In this document: positions 1 through 6,576 of the stretch, piece after piece | Layout of the letters: the number at the start of each line of letters is the position of its first letter | Position numbering within the stretch: the stretch's first letter is position 1 | Source: CACKLF01 sp002725175 | GTDB lineage: Bacteria; Pseudomonadota; Alphaproteobacteria; Rhodobacterales; Rhodobacteraceae | Direction of reading: 5' to 3' | Length of the DNA stretch: 47,637 nt | Assembly: GCA_002725175.2 (NCBI GenBank) | Contig: PBQX02000066.1 | Span: 1-47,637 of the forward strand | Program-made: the position numbers and the translations under genes | Notes under the pieces: model-generated | Database searches by the model: none | The model's input: the letters and a program-made list of their open reading frames with translations, nothing else | What the model was told of the DNA's origin: nothing

Positions 1-180
1 TTCAGCTCTTCTTTGTTGAAATGTTTTGCTTTCTTTTTCCTTTTTTTTCTTTTCTTTGTTTTTTGCTCTATTTTCATTTTCACATTTTATTGCTTCTTGT
101 TTGTTATAAAAGTATTTTTGTTTACGTTTTCCGTGTTCTTGCCAAGTAGATGCCCATTTTCTTCCATCTAAATAAACCAT
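1..180 (-). CDS. AP2-like domain nuclease, N-terminal part (runs off the left edge)
   Basis: The complement reads an uninterrupted 60 codons from an ATG at 180 to the window edge, starting MVYLDGRKWASTWQEHGK. It has the AP2/integrase-type DNA-binding pattern (GxxWxxxWxxxGKRxxKYFxxKQEAIKxxxE) followed by a Lys/Glu-rich helix. It is a close relative of the first 60 residues of the complete gene at 27721-28995 (same KQEAIKC and KKKEKESKT blocks), and the roughly 40 bases upstream of both starts are almost identical. This is therefore a second copy of the same gene family. The nuclease part lies outside the window. Function as a mobile or homing-type endonuclease is inferred from the relative. 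Confidence 0.75.
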   Translation of the reverse strand, partial: MVYLDGRKWASTWQEHGKRKQKYFYNKQEAIKCENENRAKNKEKKKKEKESKTFQQRRAE

Positions 181-206
181 TTTAATTTTTTATAATTTTT
201 TAGCAT

Positions 207-216
207 TCATTTTTTT
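207..216 (-). promoter_or_regulatory. AAAAAAATGA box upstream of the AP2-nuclease copy
   Basis: On the minus strand AAAAAAATGAATGC lies about 30 bases before the ATG at 180. The same box at the same distance precedes the second nuclease copy (29021-29033). It resembles the early promoter box of Mimivirus-like viruses (AAAATTGA) with one base changed. Role inferred. Confidence 0.45.
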
Positions 217-265
217 GATTAATGTTTATGTATTTTTTAAGAGCATTTAAAATACTTCTTCAGGT

Positions 266-275
266 AAAAAAATGA
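266..275 (+). promoter_or_regulatory. AAAAAAATGA box upstream of the exonuclease
   Basis: AAAAAAATGA sits about 55 bases before the ATG at 330, a distance typical of early promoter boxes in Mimivirus-like viruses. The same word precedes several other genes in the window. Confidence 0.45.
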
Positions 276-329
276 TCGCAGTTGTTTCAATAAAAGTAAA
301 ATAAGAAGACTGCATTATTTGATAATATA

Positions 330-1148
330 ATGAATAATTCAACAGTTACGCTACACGATTTAAAGATTTTGTGTGATTACAATAAGTATGATTTCAAATG
401 GGAAAATTCGAGAAATAATATAAAAATTATTGTTACTATCCCAGATACAAATGAAGAGCTTATCGAAATTGGAAAAGGCGAATTAAAAACAGAAAAAAAG
501 GAAAATGCTGTAAGAAATTTTATTAACAAATATAAAGAATTATTAAATATTGACAAATATTTGGAATATCGAATTCAAAAGAAGGCAAATTCAAAATTAC
601 CTTTTCATAAAAACAGATACATTATACATGCTAAAAAAGAGTTGCGAAATGTTAGAATTCATGTAAATTATCCAGATTATCTAAATTATCTTGGTAATAC
701 AATCGCAATTGATGCTGAAGGTGCCGCGCCTAACATGATTCAGTTATCAGATGGAATAATTGTCTTAGTGTTTAATTATCAGATGTATAAAGATATTATA
801 AATAAATACTTAAACCAAACAAATAAAACACTAATATTTTGCGACGCGCATTCTGATATTAAACTGTTAGAAATTACAAATACTAATTATTATGATATAC
901 AACAAATGTGGAAATCATGCCGCCGATCTGGAATAGCACTTCCTAATATAACGAACCTAAAAGCGATGGCATCACATATCAATAATATTNANCCNGTACT
1001 NCTAAGGCCNAANAGNAATTTCTATTGGCCGGACAATNTNNGATGGAGTATGCCTTACGATGACGATCACTTATATTATGCCGCATACGATGCTTATGTA
1101 ACATTTCAAATATACGAATATTTGACGAAACTGAAAAAAGGAAATTAA
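330..1148 (+). CDS. 3'-5' exonuclease of the DEDDy superfamily (WRN/RNase D-like)
   Basis: A 272-residue protein with an RNase H-like exonuclease fold. Exo I is the strand with IAIDAEG near residue 130 (Asp and Glu ligands). Exo II is CDAHSD near 170. Exo III is YYAAYDAY near 250, with the Tyr-x3-Asp that defines DEDDy enzymes. These residues bind two metal ions and remove nucleotides from a 3' end. The N-terminal 110 residues are Lys-rich and not recognised. A repair or end-trimming role is inferred. Ten ambiguous bases fall between Exo II and Exo III (990-1041), so residues around 221-238 are uncertain. The ATG follows an AAAAAAATGA box and a TATAATG context. Confidence 0.8.
   Translation: MNNSTVTLHDLKILCDYNKYDFKWENSRNNIKIIVTIPDTNEELIEIGKGELKTEKKENAVRNFINKYKELLNIDKYLEYRIQKKANSKLPFHKNRYIIHAKKELRNVRIHVNYPDYLNYLGNTIAIDAEGAAPNMIQLSDGIIVLVFNYQMYKDIINKYLNQTNKTLIFCDAHSDIKLLEITNTNYYDIQQMWKSCRRSGIALPNITNLKAMASHINNIXXVXLRXXXNFYWPDNXXWSMPYDDDHLYYAAYDAYVTFQIYEYLTKLKKGN
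990..1041. other. Cluster of ambiguous bases
   Basis: Ten N bases occur within 52 bases, while the rest of the window has only two (44721, 45375). The reading frame stays open across them. The bases between are fairly GC-rich (CCNGTACT, AAGGCC, GGCCGGAC). This suggests unresolved variation between genomes in the sample, or an assembly problem. Confidence 0.9.
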
Positions 1149-1149
1149 A

Positions 1150-1304
1150 CAAAATTTATAAAAAAATTTTTATTTGGTTTTTGTGTTTTTTTATTTTTTA
1201 TTTGGTTTTTGTGTTTTTTTAGTTTTTATTTGGATTTTTTTAGTTTTTTTTAGTTTTTATTTGGGTTTTTTTAGTTTTTTTAGTTTTTAGTTTTTTTTAG
1301 TTTT
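1150..1304 (-). repeat. A-rich CCAAAT repeat in the 3' flank of the SAP protein gene
   Basis: Read on the minus strand, just after the stop of the gene at 1305-2132, the spacer is a degenerate tandem array built on AAAAACCAAATAAAAA with ACTAAAAA fillers. The same word follows the genes at 5960-6508 and 13091-13963. It may act in transcript 3' end formation or stability; that is inference. Confidence 0.6.
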
Positions 1305-2132
1305 TTAAGCAAGTAATTCCAACAATCGCGCCTTTAAGTCTGCCTTCTTTCCAGTTACATCATCACATCCTCGCTTCTCGAGCTCCTTCTTCAAATCGGC
1401 GACCTTCAAGCTATCGATGTCAGGAACGTCGTCCTCGTCGTCCGAATCATCCTTCTTGGCTTCCTCCTTTTGCGATTTCTTAGCTTCCTTTTCAGCTTTC
1501 TTAGCTTCTCTAGCAGCCTTCTTTTGAGCCTTCTCAAGATCTTTTGCTTCCCTTGCAGCTGCCTTTTTTGCCTTAAGGGTCGCTTTTTGCTCATCAATCG
1601 ACTTCTTCAGCCACATCTTAGCAATCTTCTTCATATCCTTGAACCCCGACTTTAGACTCTTCTTGTGTTCGACCTTTGCTTTCTTGACTGTGGAGTTGTA
1701 CTCCTTGAGGAACTCTTTGGCACGCTTGACAACTTTCTTCGCCTCTTGTCTATCAAGCTTGTTTGCTTCCTTAAGTGCTTCTCTAGCCTTCTTATCTTCT
1801 ACCTTTTGCAAAGCTTTCTTGACCTTTTCTTCTTCCTTCTTTTTAGCTTGTTCTTCAGCTCGCATAGCGGCGGCGATAAGAACTTTCTCACAATCGTCCC
1901 ATCCGTTGAAATCGATCTCTAGGTAGCCGTTCTTAATGCACTTCGCTGCATCAGCAAATTTGCCACCAGATTCGATAAACTGAGACCAATCCGTGCAATT
2001 CTTGAAAGAATTGTACTTCTCGGCAAACTTTCCAGTAATTTCGGCCTCGTTGTTGAACTGAAGTGGAACATCTTCCTCTCCATTGAGAACGGACTTCAGC
2101 ATCGTGGTCTGCTCTTTCGTGAAATAAGACAT
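1305..2132 (-). CDS. Lys-rich DNA-binding protein with C-terminal SAP domain
   Basis: 275 residues. Residues 1-100 form a globular-looking N-terminus. Residues 100-225 are a long Lys/Ala/Glu helix or coiled coil. A short acidic Asp/Glu stretch follows, then a C-terminal SAP motif (SLKVADLKKELEKRG...GKKADLKARLLELL), known to bind AT-rich DNA. A role in genome packaging or DNA organisation is inferred. The N-terminal part is related to the protein at 5960-6508. Lys is mostly AAG and the gene is richer in G+C than its neighbours, as is common for highly expressed genes. The start at 2132 is preceded by the box at 2194-2223, and the 3' flank carries the CCAAAT array. Confidence 0.8.
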   Translation of the reverse strand: MSYFTKEQTTMLKSVLNGEEDVPLQFNNEAEITGKFAEKYNSFKNCTDWSQFIESGGKFADAAKCIKNGYLEIDFNGWDDCEKVLIAAAMRAEEQAKKKEEEKVKKALQKVEDKKAREALKEANKLDRQEAKKVVKRAKEFLKEYNSTVKKAKVEHKKSLKSGFKDMKKIAKMWLKKSIDEQKATLKAKKAAAREAKDLEKAQKKAAREAKKAEKEAKKSQKEEAKKDDSDDEDDVPDIDSLKVADLKKELEKRGCDDVTGKKADLKARLLELLA

Positions 2133-2193
2133 GGTTGTACGTTTTGTGTTTCTGTTGTGTTGTTCTTTGCTTTTGTCTAATTAATATTAATAC

Positions 2194-2223
2194 CTTAGAA
2201 CAAAAAACATGTCATTTTTTTGA
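2194..2223 (-). promoter_or_regulatory. Shared promoter-like element, copy 1
   Basis: On the minus strand TCAAAAAAATGACATG is followed by TTTTTTGTTCTAAG, about 65-90 bases before the start at 2132. The same two-part element precedes 5960-6508 and 13091-13963. AATGACA is also the core of a known early promoter motif in chloroviruses. Confidence 0.6.
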
Positions 2224-2259
2224 CTTTTACATAGAAATTCATTTTCAATATGATATTAG

Positions 2260-2295
2260 AATATTACTAGTATGTTTAATCATACTAGTAATATT
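2260..2295 (-). terminator. 15-bp perfect hairpin after the small membrane protein gene
   Basis: AATATTACTAGTATG and its exact complement are separated by a 6-base loop (TTTAAT). The hairpin lies 39 bases past the stop of the minus-strand gene at 2334. Transcripts of Mimivirus-like viruses end at such palindromes, so it is read as a 3' end signal. Confidence 0.65.
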
Positions 2296-2333
2296 TGGCG
2301 ATAGCAACTTGCGCGGCGACATGCCAGGCTTAT

Positions 2334-2519
2334 TTAGTTCGATTTCATACATATATCGATAACGATTACAGAAGCATGAATAAATGCGGCAGCTAATAAA
2401 AATCCTGCTGCAATTAAGTGTTTACGCTTCGATCTCTGGATTGAATCTCCATAAACAACTGATATTATTAATGATAATATTACGAATGCGATTATGGAGA
2501 ATTGAATACTATTTTCCAT
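2334..2519 (-). CDS. Small membrane protein with two transmembrane segments
   Basis: 61 residues. Hydrophobic segments lie at about 6-23 and 35-54, joined by a basic loop (QRSKRKHL), which predicts a helical hairpin in a membrane. The gene lies between the FtsH-like gene and a strong 15-bp hairpin at 2260-2295 that would end its transcript; this supports it being real. No family is recognised. Many giant viruses carry such short proteins in the inner virion membrane, but that role is only a guess here. Confidence 0.55.
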   Translation of the reverse strand: MENSIQFSIIAFVILSLIISVVYGDSIQRSKRKHLIAAGFLLAAAFIHASVIVIDICMKSN

Positions 2520-2549
2520 TATTATAATACTTGATATTTAAAATTAATA

Positions 2550-4646
2550 TTATCCTCCTGCGAAGACAATACTTAATATAAATACTGCAGCTCGTAATCT
2601 TCTAGATGACATATTTGTTGTTGGAACATAAGATTTTTTTGGTGAAACTAAAACCGTTTTTATTGTATTTAAGAATGTTTGCTCCGCCGGCTCGGGGCGC
2701 TCGAGCCCCTCAAAACATTTTTTCATTATTATATCACCATTAACAGTTTCATATTCAAATAATATTTGTGCAATACAATTGAGAATATCTTTATTATTTT
2801 TAACCAACTCTGCTGCCAAATATTCTGCTTTATCAATTTCAGCAATTATAGCAGCATTTGCGGCTTTTCCACCAATAGCATTTGAAGCACCTTCAATTGC
2901 GAATTTCTTTATTATATTATTAGCCAGCAATGATGCTCTGAATACATCATCAGAAGCACCAGTCGATGTATCACCATCAAAAACATATGATTCAGCTGCT
3001 TTTCCAGCTAGCATCATTATTAAGCGTTCACGCAGTTCCAATGCTCTTAAGTTTCGAATATCACCAACGCCAAACATTGTTACCCCAAGAGACCCACCGG
3101 AACGTGGTCTAATACTTGCTCGAACAGCATTATCAATATTTTTTAACACAAAAGAAGCTAACACATGTCCAGCTTCATGAACAGCAATTCTCCAATCGGG
3201 AGGTGGTGCTGATTCGTCGCCATCTCCATATATTGGTTTTCCGAGTATATTATCTTCAAGAGCTCTTTCAAAATAGGAATTATCAGCATAACTTTTTCCA
3301 TCAGACATTGCGGACAAAACTGCTTCATTAACAACAGCTTCAATATCAGCTCCTGCTAAACCAGGTGACAAATTTGCTAGTTTTTCAGCATCAACATCAT
3401 CGTTTATTTTCGAACCATTATAAAAAACATTGTATTTGATATTTCGACATTTAATTCCTATTTTTCGTAAATCCGTTTCTTCAAACATAATTGTACTTTC
3501 ATTCATATATGCAGACACTCTTAAATTAGCTAGTTTTTTTGGCGATAATATCTTTAATGTTGTTCTTTGTCCAGATTCGGGCATTGCCGCTTGACAATAA
3601 ATATCGGTTCCATATTTATTTTTGAAAACAATTTCTAAACTAGAAACTGAAGTCCAGTGTTTATTAATATAATGTTTATACAGTTTGTATCTTCCATTTA
3701 CATCCGGAGAACCAAGATGTATAACATTGTCAAAACGACCTTTTCTAACAAGTGCTGCATCCAATATATCATATCTATTCGTAGCAGCCATAACAATAAC
3801 TCTAGGTTGATTCTCATGTCTTGCTTTAAAACCATCTAATTCAACGAGTAACTGATTTAGTGTATTATCACTATCACGTGAAACAACTCCCTCGTCAACG
3901 CCGCCGCGACTACGTCCACATGAGTCTAATTCATCAATAAATACCATTGACATTCCTGTTTTTTTTGCAATTCTTCGAGCGGATTTAAACAAGGCCTTAA
4001 TTCTCTCAACGCCGACGCCAGCATATTTACCTTTTACAATTTCTGCTGCAGAAACCACCAATAATGGTGCATTCAAATGATTTGCTGCTGCTTTAGCCAT
4101 TAGTGTTTTACCTGTTCCTGGTGGACCAATCAAAAGAATGTTTCTTGGTGGATTCGCACCGGCTCGTCTTGCACGAATAGCAACGGATTGTGAACCAATA
4201 ATATCTAATTTTTGTTTTATATCTTGACATGCAAGATCCATTCCAATAACGTCATCCCATGTTGTTGGATCTTTATTTCCATTAGAATAAAATTCAACAA
4301 AATTAGATATAGTTGTATCTAAATTAGTTGTCGTATTTATAAAAAAATTACCAAATATACTATTTATTAGATTTATACATTTTGGAGGATTGACCGCGCA
4401 CAATTGCATAAATGTAAGAGAAGATATTGTTATAGTTTTTCTTACTATTGACATACCCATTTGTGCCGGCGTCGCAGCATGTCCGGAAGCATTACCACTA
4501 TTATTATAAGGCAGGTTGGTCCGCAGTGGTTCGGAAGCATTCTTACCACCATTATAGGAAACTAAACTACGCCAATATGGCACCGAGGCCGAATCGACGA
4601 TTGCCATATAAAATAGACAAATTTTTGCATATTTTATAATTACCAT
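2550..4646 (-). CDS. FtsH/YME1-like membrane AAA+ zinc protease with an insertion
   Basis: 698 residues. The N-terminus has one hydrophobic stretch (about 5-17) and a weaker one near 70-105. The AAA domain has Walker A GPPGTGKT (174-181), Walker B VFIDELD (235-241), sensor ATN (288-290) and an arginine finger in RKGRFD. The peptidase part has the zinc motif HEAGH (490-494) and the third-ligand motif TGASDD (562-567). All catalytic residues are kept, so it should be an ATP-driven protease that extracts and degrades membrane or misfolded proteins. Unusual: about 85 residues (331-416) are inserted between the AAA core and its helical subdomain, where FtsH normally has a short link. A GC-rich islet (2681-2710) encodes LERPEPAE near the C-terminus. 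Confidence 0.92.
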   Translation of the reverse strand: MVIIKYAKICLFYMAIVDSASVPYWRSLVSYNGGKNASEPLRTNLPYNNSGNASGHAATPAQMGMSIVRKTITISSLTFMQLCAVNPPKCINLINSIFGNFFINTTTNLDTTISNFVEFYSNGNKDPTTWDDVIGMDLACQDIKQKLDIIGSQSVAIRARRAGANPPRNILLIGPPGTGKTLMAKAAANHLNAPLLVVSAAEIVKGKYAGVGVERIKALFKSARRIAKKTGMSMVFIDELDSCGRSRGGVDEGVVSRDSDNTLNQLLVELDGFKARHENQPRVIVMAATNRYDILDAALVRKGRFDNVIHLGSPDVNGRYKLYKHYINKHWTSVSSLEIVFKNKYGTDIYCQAAMPESGQRTTLKILSPKKLANLRVSAYMNESTIMFEETDLRKIGIKCRNIKYNVFYNGSKINDDVDAEKLANLSPGLAGADIEAVVNEAVLSAMSDGKSYADNSYFERALEDNILGKPIYGDGDESAPPPDWRIAVHEAGHVLASFVLKNIDNAVRASIRPRSGGSLGVTMFGVGDIRNLRALELRERLIMMLAGKAAESYVFDGDTSTGASDDVFRASLLANNIIKKFAIEGASNAIGGKAANAAIIAEIDKAEYLAAELVKNNKDILNCIAQILFEYETVNGDIIMKKCFEGLERPEPAEQTFLNTIKTVLVSPKKSYVPTTNMSSRRLRAAVFILSIVFAGG

Positions 4647-4727
4647 TATATCTAACTCCTATCTTTATTAAATAAATCGCGCGCGCAAATTGCGGAGAAT
4701 ATAACGAGAAATTATAAAAATATAAAT

Positions 4728-5498
4728 ATGATATTAAGTTCATTATCTGGTAAAAAATTGGAAATAAATGAATTTAATGGACCACTTGGTGAAAATATGT
4801 TACCACTCGCGAATAATACAAAACAATTTAATAAATCACTTTTACATAGCAGTATATCTCCATGCTGTTGTATATCATCTGTACCGTTTTTAAGTCCTTG
4901 TGTGCAATCATACACGAGATATAAGGTACTAAATCATATTTATCCGGATTCACATTGGAATGAATATTCGTGTTTTCAAGATTATTCACCAAAATTATGT
5001 GGTAAATTTATGCATAAGAATGGTAGCAAATGTCCGAGAACTAGTATGTGCATCGAAGCCTTCTTTTTTCCAGGAAATACTGCTTTTATATCAAGAATGT
5101 TATTAATGGATAAATACAAATTATCACTAGATTCATGTGATAACAGACTAATTAGATGTAATAATATATGTGTCACATTACCACCATTCGCACGTTGCTG
5201 TATATCTGATATAATTTCGAATTGTACAATAGGATGTATAACTTCTCAAATACATCAAGAGTTAAATCACCAAAATATACAAGAAACACCAGACAATATT
5301 TCAAGATATGCACCTTTGGAAGCTGCTTGTATGGAACAATCGTCGGAATCGACGGCGGCGATGTCGCAGGGAGACATTACGGATGTTGCAAATGAGTCAA
5401 CGCCTCTAATTGATGTATCCTCCAAAGTAGCTGCTTCTAACAGAGTAAACAAAATATTAAATAGACTATCTATTTCTGAACGGAGCATAATTATTTAG
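4728..5498 (+). CDS. Cys-rich eukaryotic-type protein (possibly PLAC8-related)
   Basis: 256 residues with many paired cysteines: PCCCISS near 45, then YSCFQ, KLCGKF, KCPRTSMCIEAFFF and a conserved-looking core RMLLMDKYKLSLDSCDNRLIRCNN. The order of CCC, Cys-Gln, MC.E and LDSCDNRLIR blocks recalls Cys-rich proteins of algae and oomycetes related to the PLAC8 family. That link is from memory of the pattern, not a search. The C-terminal 80 residues are polar and contain a GC-rich islet (5340-5370) encoding SSESTAAMSQGD. The gene is divergent from the protease gene and 35 bases upstream of the next gene on the same strand. Function unknown. Confidence 0.6.
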   Translation: MILSSLSGKKLEINEFNGPLGENMLPLANNTKQFNKSLLHSSISPCCCISSVPFLSPCVQSYTRYKVLNHIYPDSHWNEYSCFQDYSPKLCGKFMHKNGSKCPRTSMCIEAFFFPGNTAFISRMLLMDKYKLSLDSCDNRLIRCNNICVTLPPFARCCISDIISNCTIGCITSQIHQELNHQNIQETPDNISRYAPLEAACMEQSSESTAAMSQGDITDVANESTPLIDVSSKVAASNRVNKILNRLSISERSIII

Positions 5499-5533
5499 CA
5501 TAAAGAACAATTCATTATTTATAATAAAGTAAG

Positions 5534-5851
5534 ATGGCTTCTTATTTTAAAAAATCACCAGATACACTTCCATCATCTTCGTGGAAGCGTAAAACAAAAA
5601 GCTTTCGAGATGCATTGCCATTATCGCCTAGATTTGAAGATCCACTTGGAGATGATATGGATGAATGTGAACCGCCTCCATATTGGAACGAACTATCAAA
5701 AGAAGAGAAGCTTGAAATTTTAGATCAGCAAATGGATAGTTATTGGGAAGAATATTATGGAGAAATTAGAAAAAATATTAATTGGTGGAAATATTCTACT
5801 ATTTTTATGGGTGGAATGAATATTTTTTTATATTTAGCATACCAGATATAA
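5534..5851 (+). CDS. Small tail-anchored protein with a PPPY motif
   Basis: 105 residues. The N-terminal 85 residues are polar and include CEPPPYW near residue 47, a match to the PPxY motif that binds WW domains of NEDD4-type ubiquitin ligases and acts as a late domain in several enveloped viruses. One hydrophobic segment near the C-terminus (about 88-104, STIFMGGMNIFLYLAYQI) predicts a tail anchor with the PPPY facing the cytosol. It starts 35 bases after the Cys-rich gene. No homologous family is recognised and the motif alone does not prove function. Confidence 0.6.
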   Translation: MASYFKKSPDTLPSSSWKRKTKSFRDALPLSPRFEDPLGDDMDECEPPPYWNELSKEEKLEILDQQMDSYWEEYYGEIRKNINWWKYSTIFMGGMNIFLYLAYQI

Positions 5852-5880
5852 TCTATAAGAGCCCCTCCTGCGGGAGCATA

Positions 5881-5909
5881 CAAAAAAATGACAAGTTTTT
5901 TGTTCTAAG
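5881..5909 (+). promoter_or_regulatory. Shared promoter-like element, copy 2
   Basis: CAAAAAAATGACAAG followed by TTTTTTGTTCTAAG, about 50-80 bases before the ATG at 5960. It is nearly identical to the element at 2194-2223 in sequence and distance. A short GC-rich stretch (5861-5877, CTCC/GGAG stem) lies just before it and may mark the end of the preceding gene. Confidence 0.65.
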
Positions 5910-5959
5910 TATCATGTGCAACTAGAACAGAAACACAAACACTTGAACTATCTGAACAG

Positions 5960-6508
5960 ATGGCGTCCTACTTAAATAAGGATGAAAAGGTTATTATTAA
6001 GAAATACTTGAAGGATAATTATGGAACAGAACTGTTGGTGTTTGTTAAGAATCCGAAGCTCTCCGAGAAGAAATTAAAGAGATTTTTGGAATACAGTGAT
6101 TCTAAGACTTTTGACGAATTCACGGATAATGGTGGAAATATTTCAAACATTTGGAATAATTTAAAAGACAATTTACTGCAAATTAATACAGATGATGCAG
6201 TAATCAATAGCATCACAGAGAACGCATCCAAGAGATATCAACAAAATCTGAAAGAGGCAAAGGCGCGAGCGCAGCGGGCGCTGAAGGAAAAGGCAGAAAA
6301 AAAATTAGAAATTTACAAGGATGAACAAAAGGCAAAAGAAAGCATTCGTGCAGCAAGGAAATTAGCGGTTCAAATTGAAAAGGACACGCGTCGTTCAAAA
6401 AAGAATATGACAAAAATCCTTAAGGTTCTTGTTAAAATTCATGAAAAAAAGATTGCTGCCGCGGCCAAGGCATCGAAGAAAAAGACAAAACAGAAGAAGG
6501 TACCGTAG
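5960..6508 (+). CDS. Lys-rich protein related to the SAP protein at 1305-2132
   Basis: 182 residues. The first 100 residues align by eye with the N-terminus of the 275-residue protein: a Phe followed by xxxGG (FDEFTDNGGN against WSQFIESGGK), then a Leu-x-Ile stretch and an Ala-Arg-rich helix. The rest is a Lys/Ala/Arg-rich basic helix ending KKKTKQKKVP; no SAP motif is present. Nucleic acid binding is likely from charge. It shares the upstream box and the downstream CCAAAT motif with its relative, so the two are probably expressed together. Residues 97-110 (ARAQRALKEK) are encoded by a GC-rich islet (6262-6290). Confidence 0.75.
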   Translation: MASYLNKDEKVIIKKYLKDNYGTELLVFVKNPKLSEKKLKRFLEYSDSKTFDEFTDNGGNISNIWNNLKDNLLQINTDDAVINSITENASKRYQQNLKEAKARAQRALKEKAEKKLEIYKDEQKAKESIRAARKLAVQIEKDTRRSKKNMTKILKVLVKIHEKKIAAAAKASKKKTKQKKVP

Positions 6509-6520
6509 GTACCTACGGTA
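6499..6520 (+). terminator. 22-base perfect palindrome over the stop codon
   Basis: GTACCGTAGGT is followed directly by its exact complement ACCTACGGTAC. The stop codon TAG of the Lys-rich gene (6506-6508) lies inside it. This fits transcript ends set by hairpins in Mimivirus-like viruses. Confidence 0.7.
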
Positions 6521-6530
6521 CTATCACATA

Positions 6531-6576
6531 AAAACAAATAAAAAATAAAAAAATAAAAACCAAATAAAAATTTTTT
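6531..6576 (+). repeat. A-rich CCAAAT motif in the 3' flank of the Lys-rich gene
   Basis: After the palindrome the transcript-sense strand reads AAAAACAAATAAAAAATAAA and then AAAAACCAAATAAAAA, the same word as after the genes at 1305-2132 and 13091-13963. Confidence 0.6.

Noticed and set aside
1406..1926. Several open frames inside the SAP protein gene on both strands
   Set aside because: They are by-products of Lys/Ala/Glu-rich coding and give low-complexity Arg or Phe/Leu/Ser chains.
2135..2362. Open frame of 75 codons on the plus strand
   Set aside because: It runs through the promoter-like box and the 15-bp hairpin of the neighbouring genes and overlaps a better small gene; composition explains it.
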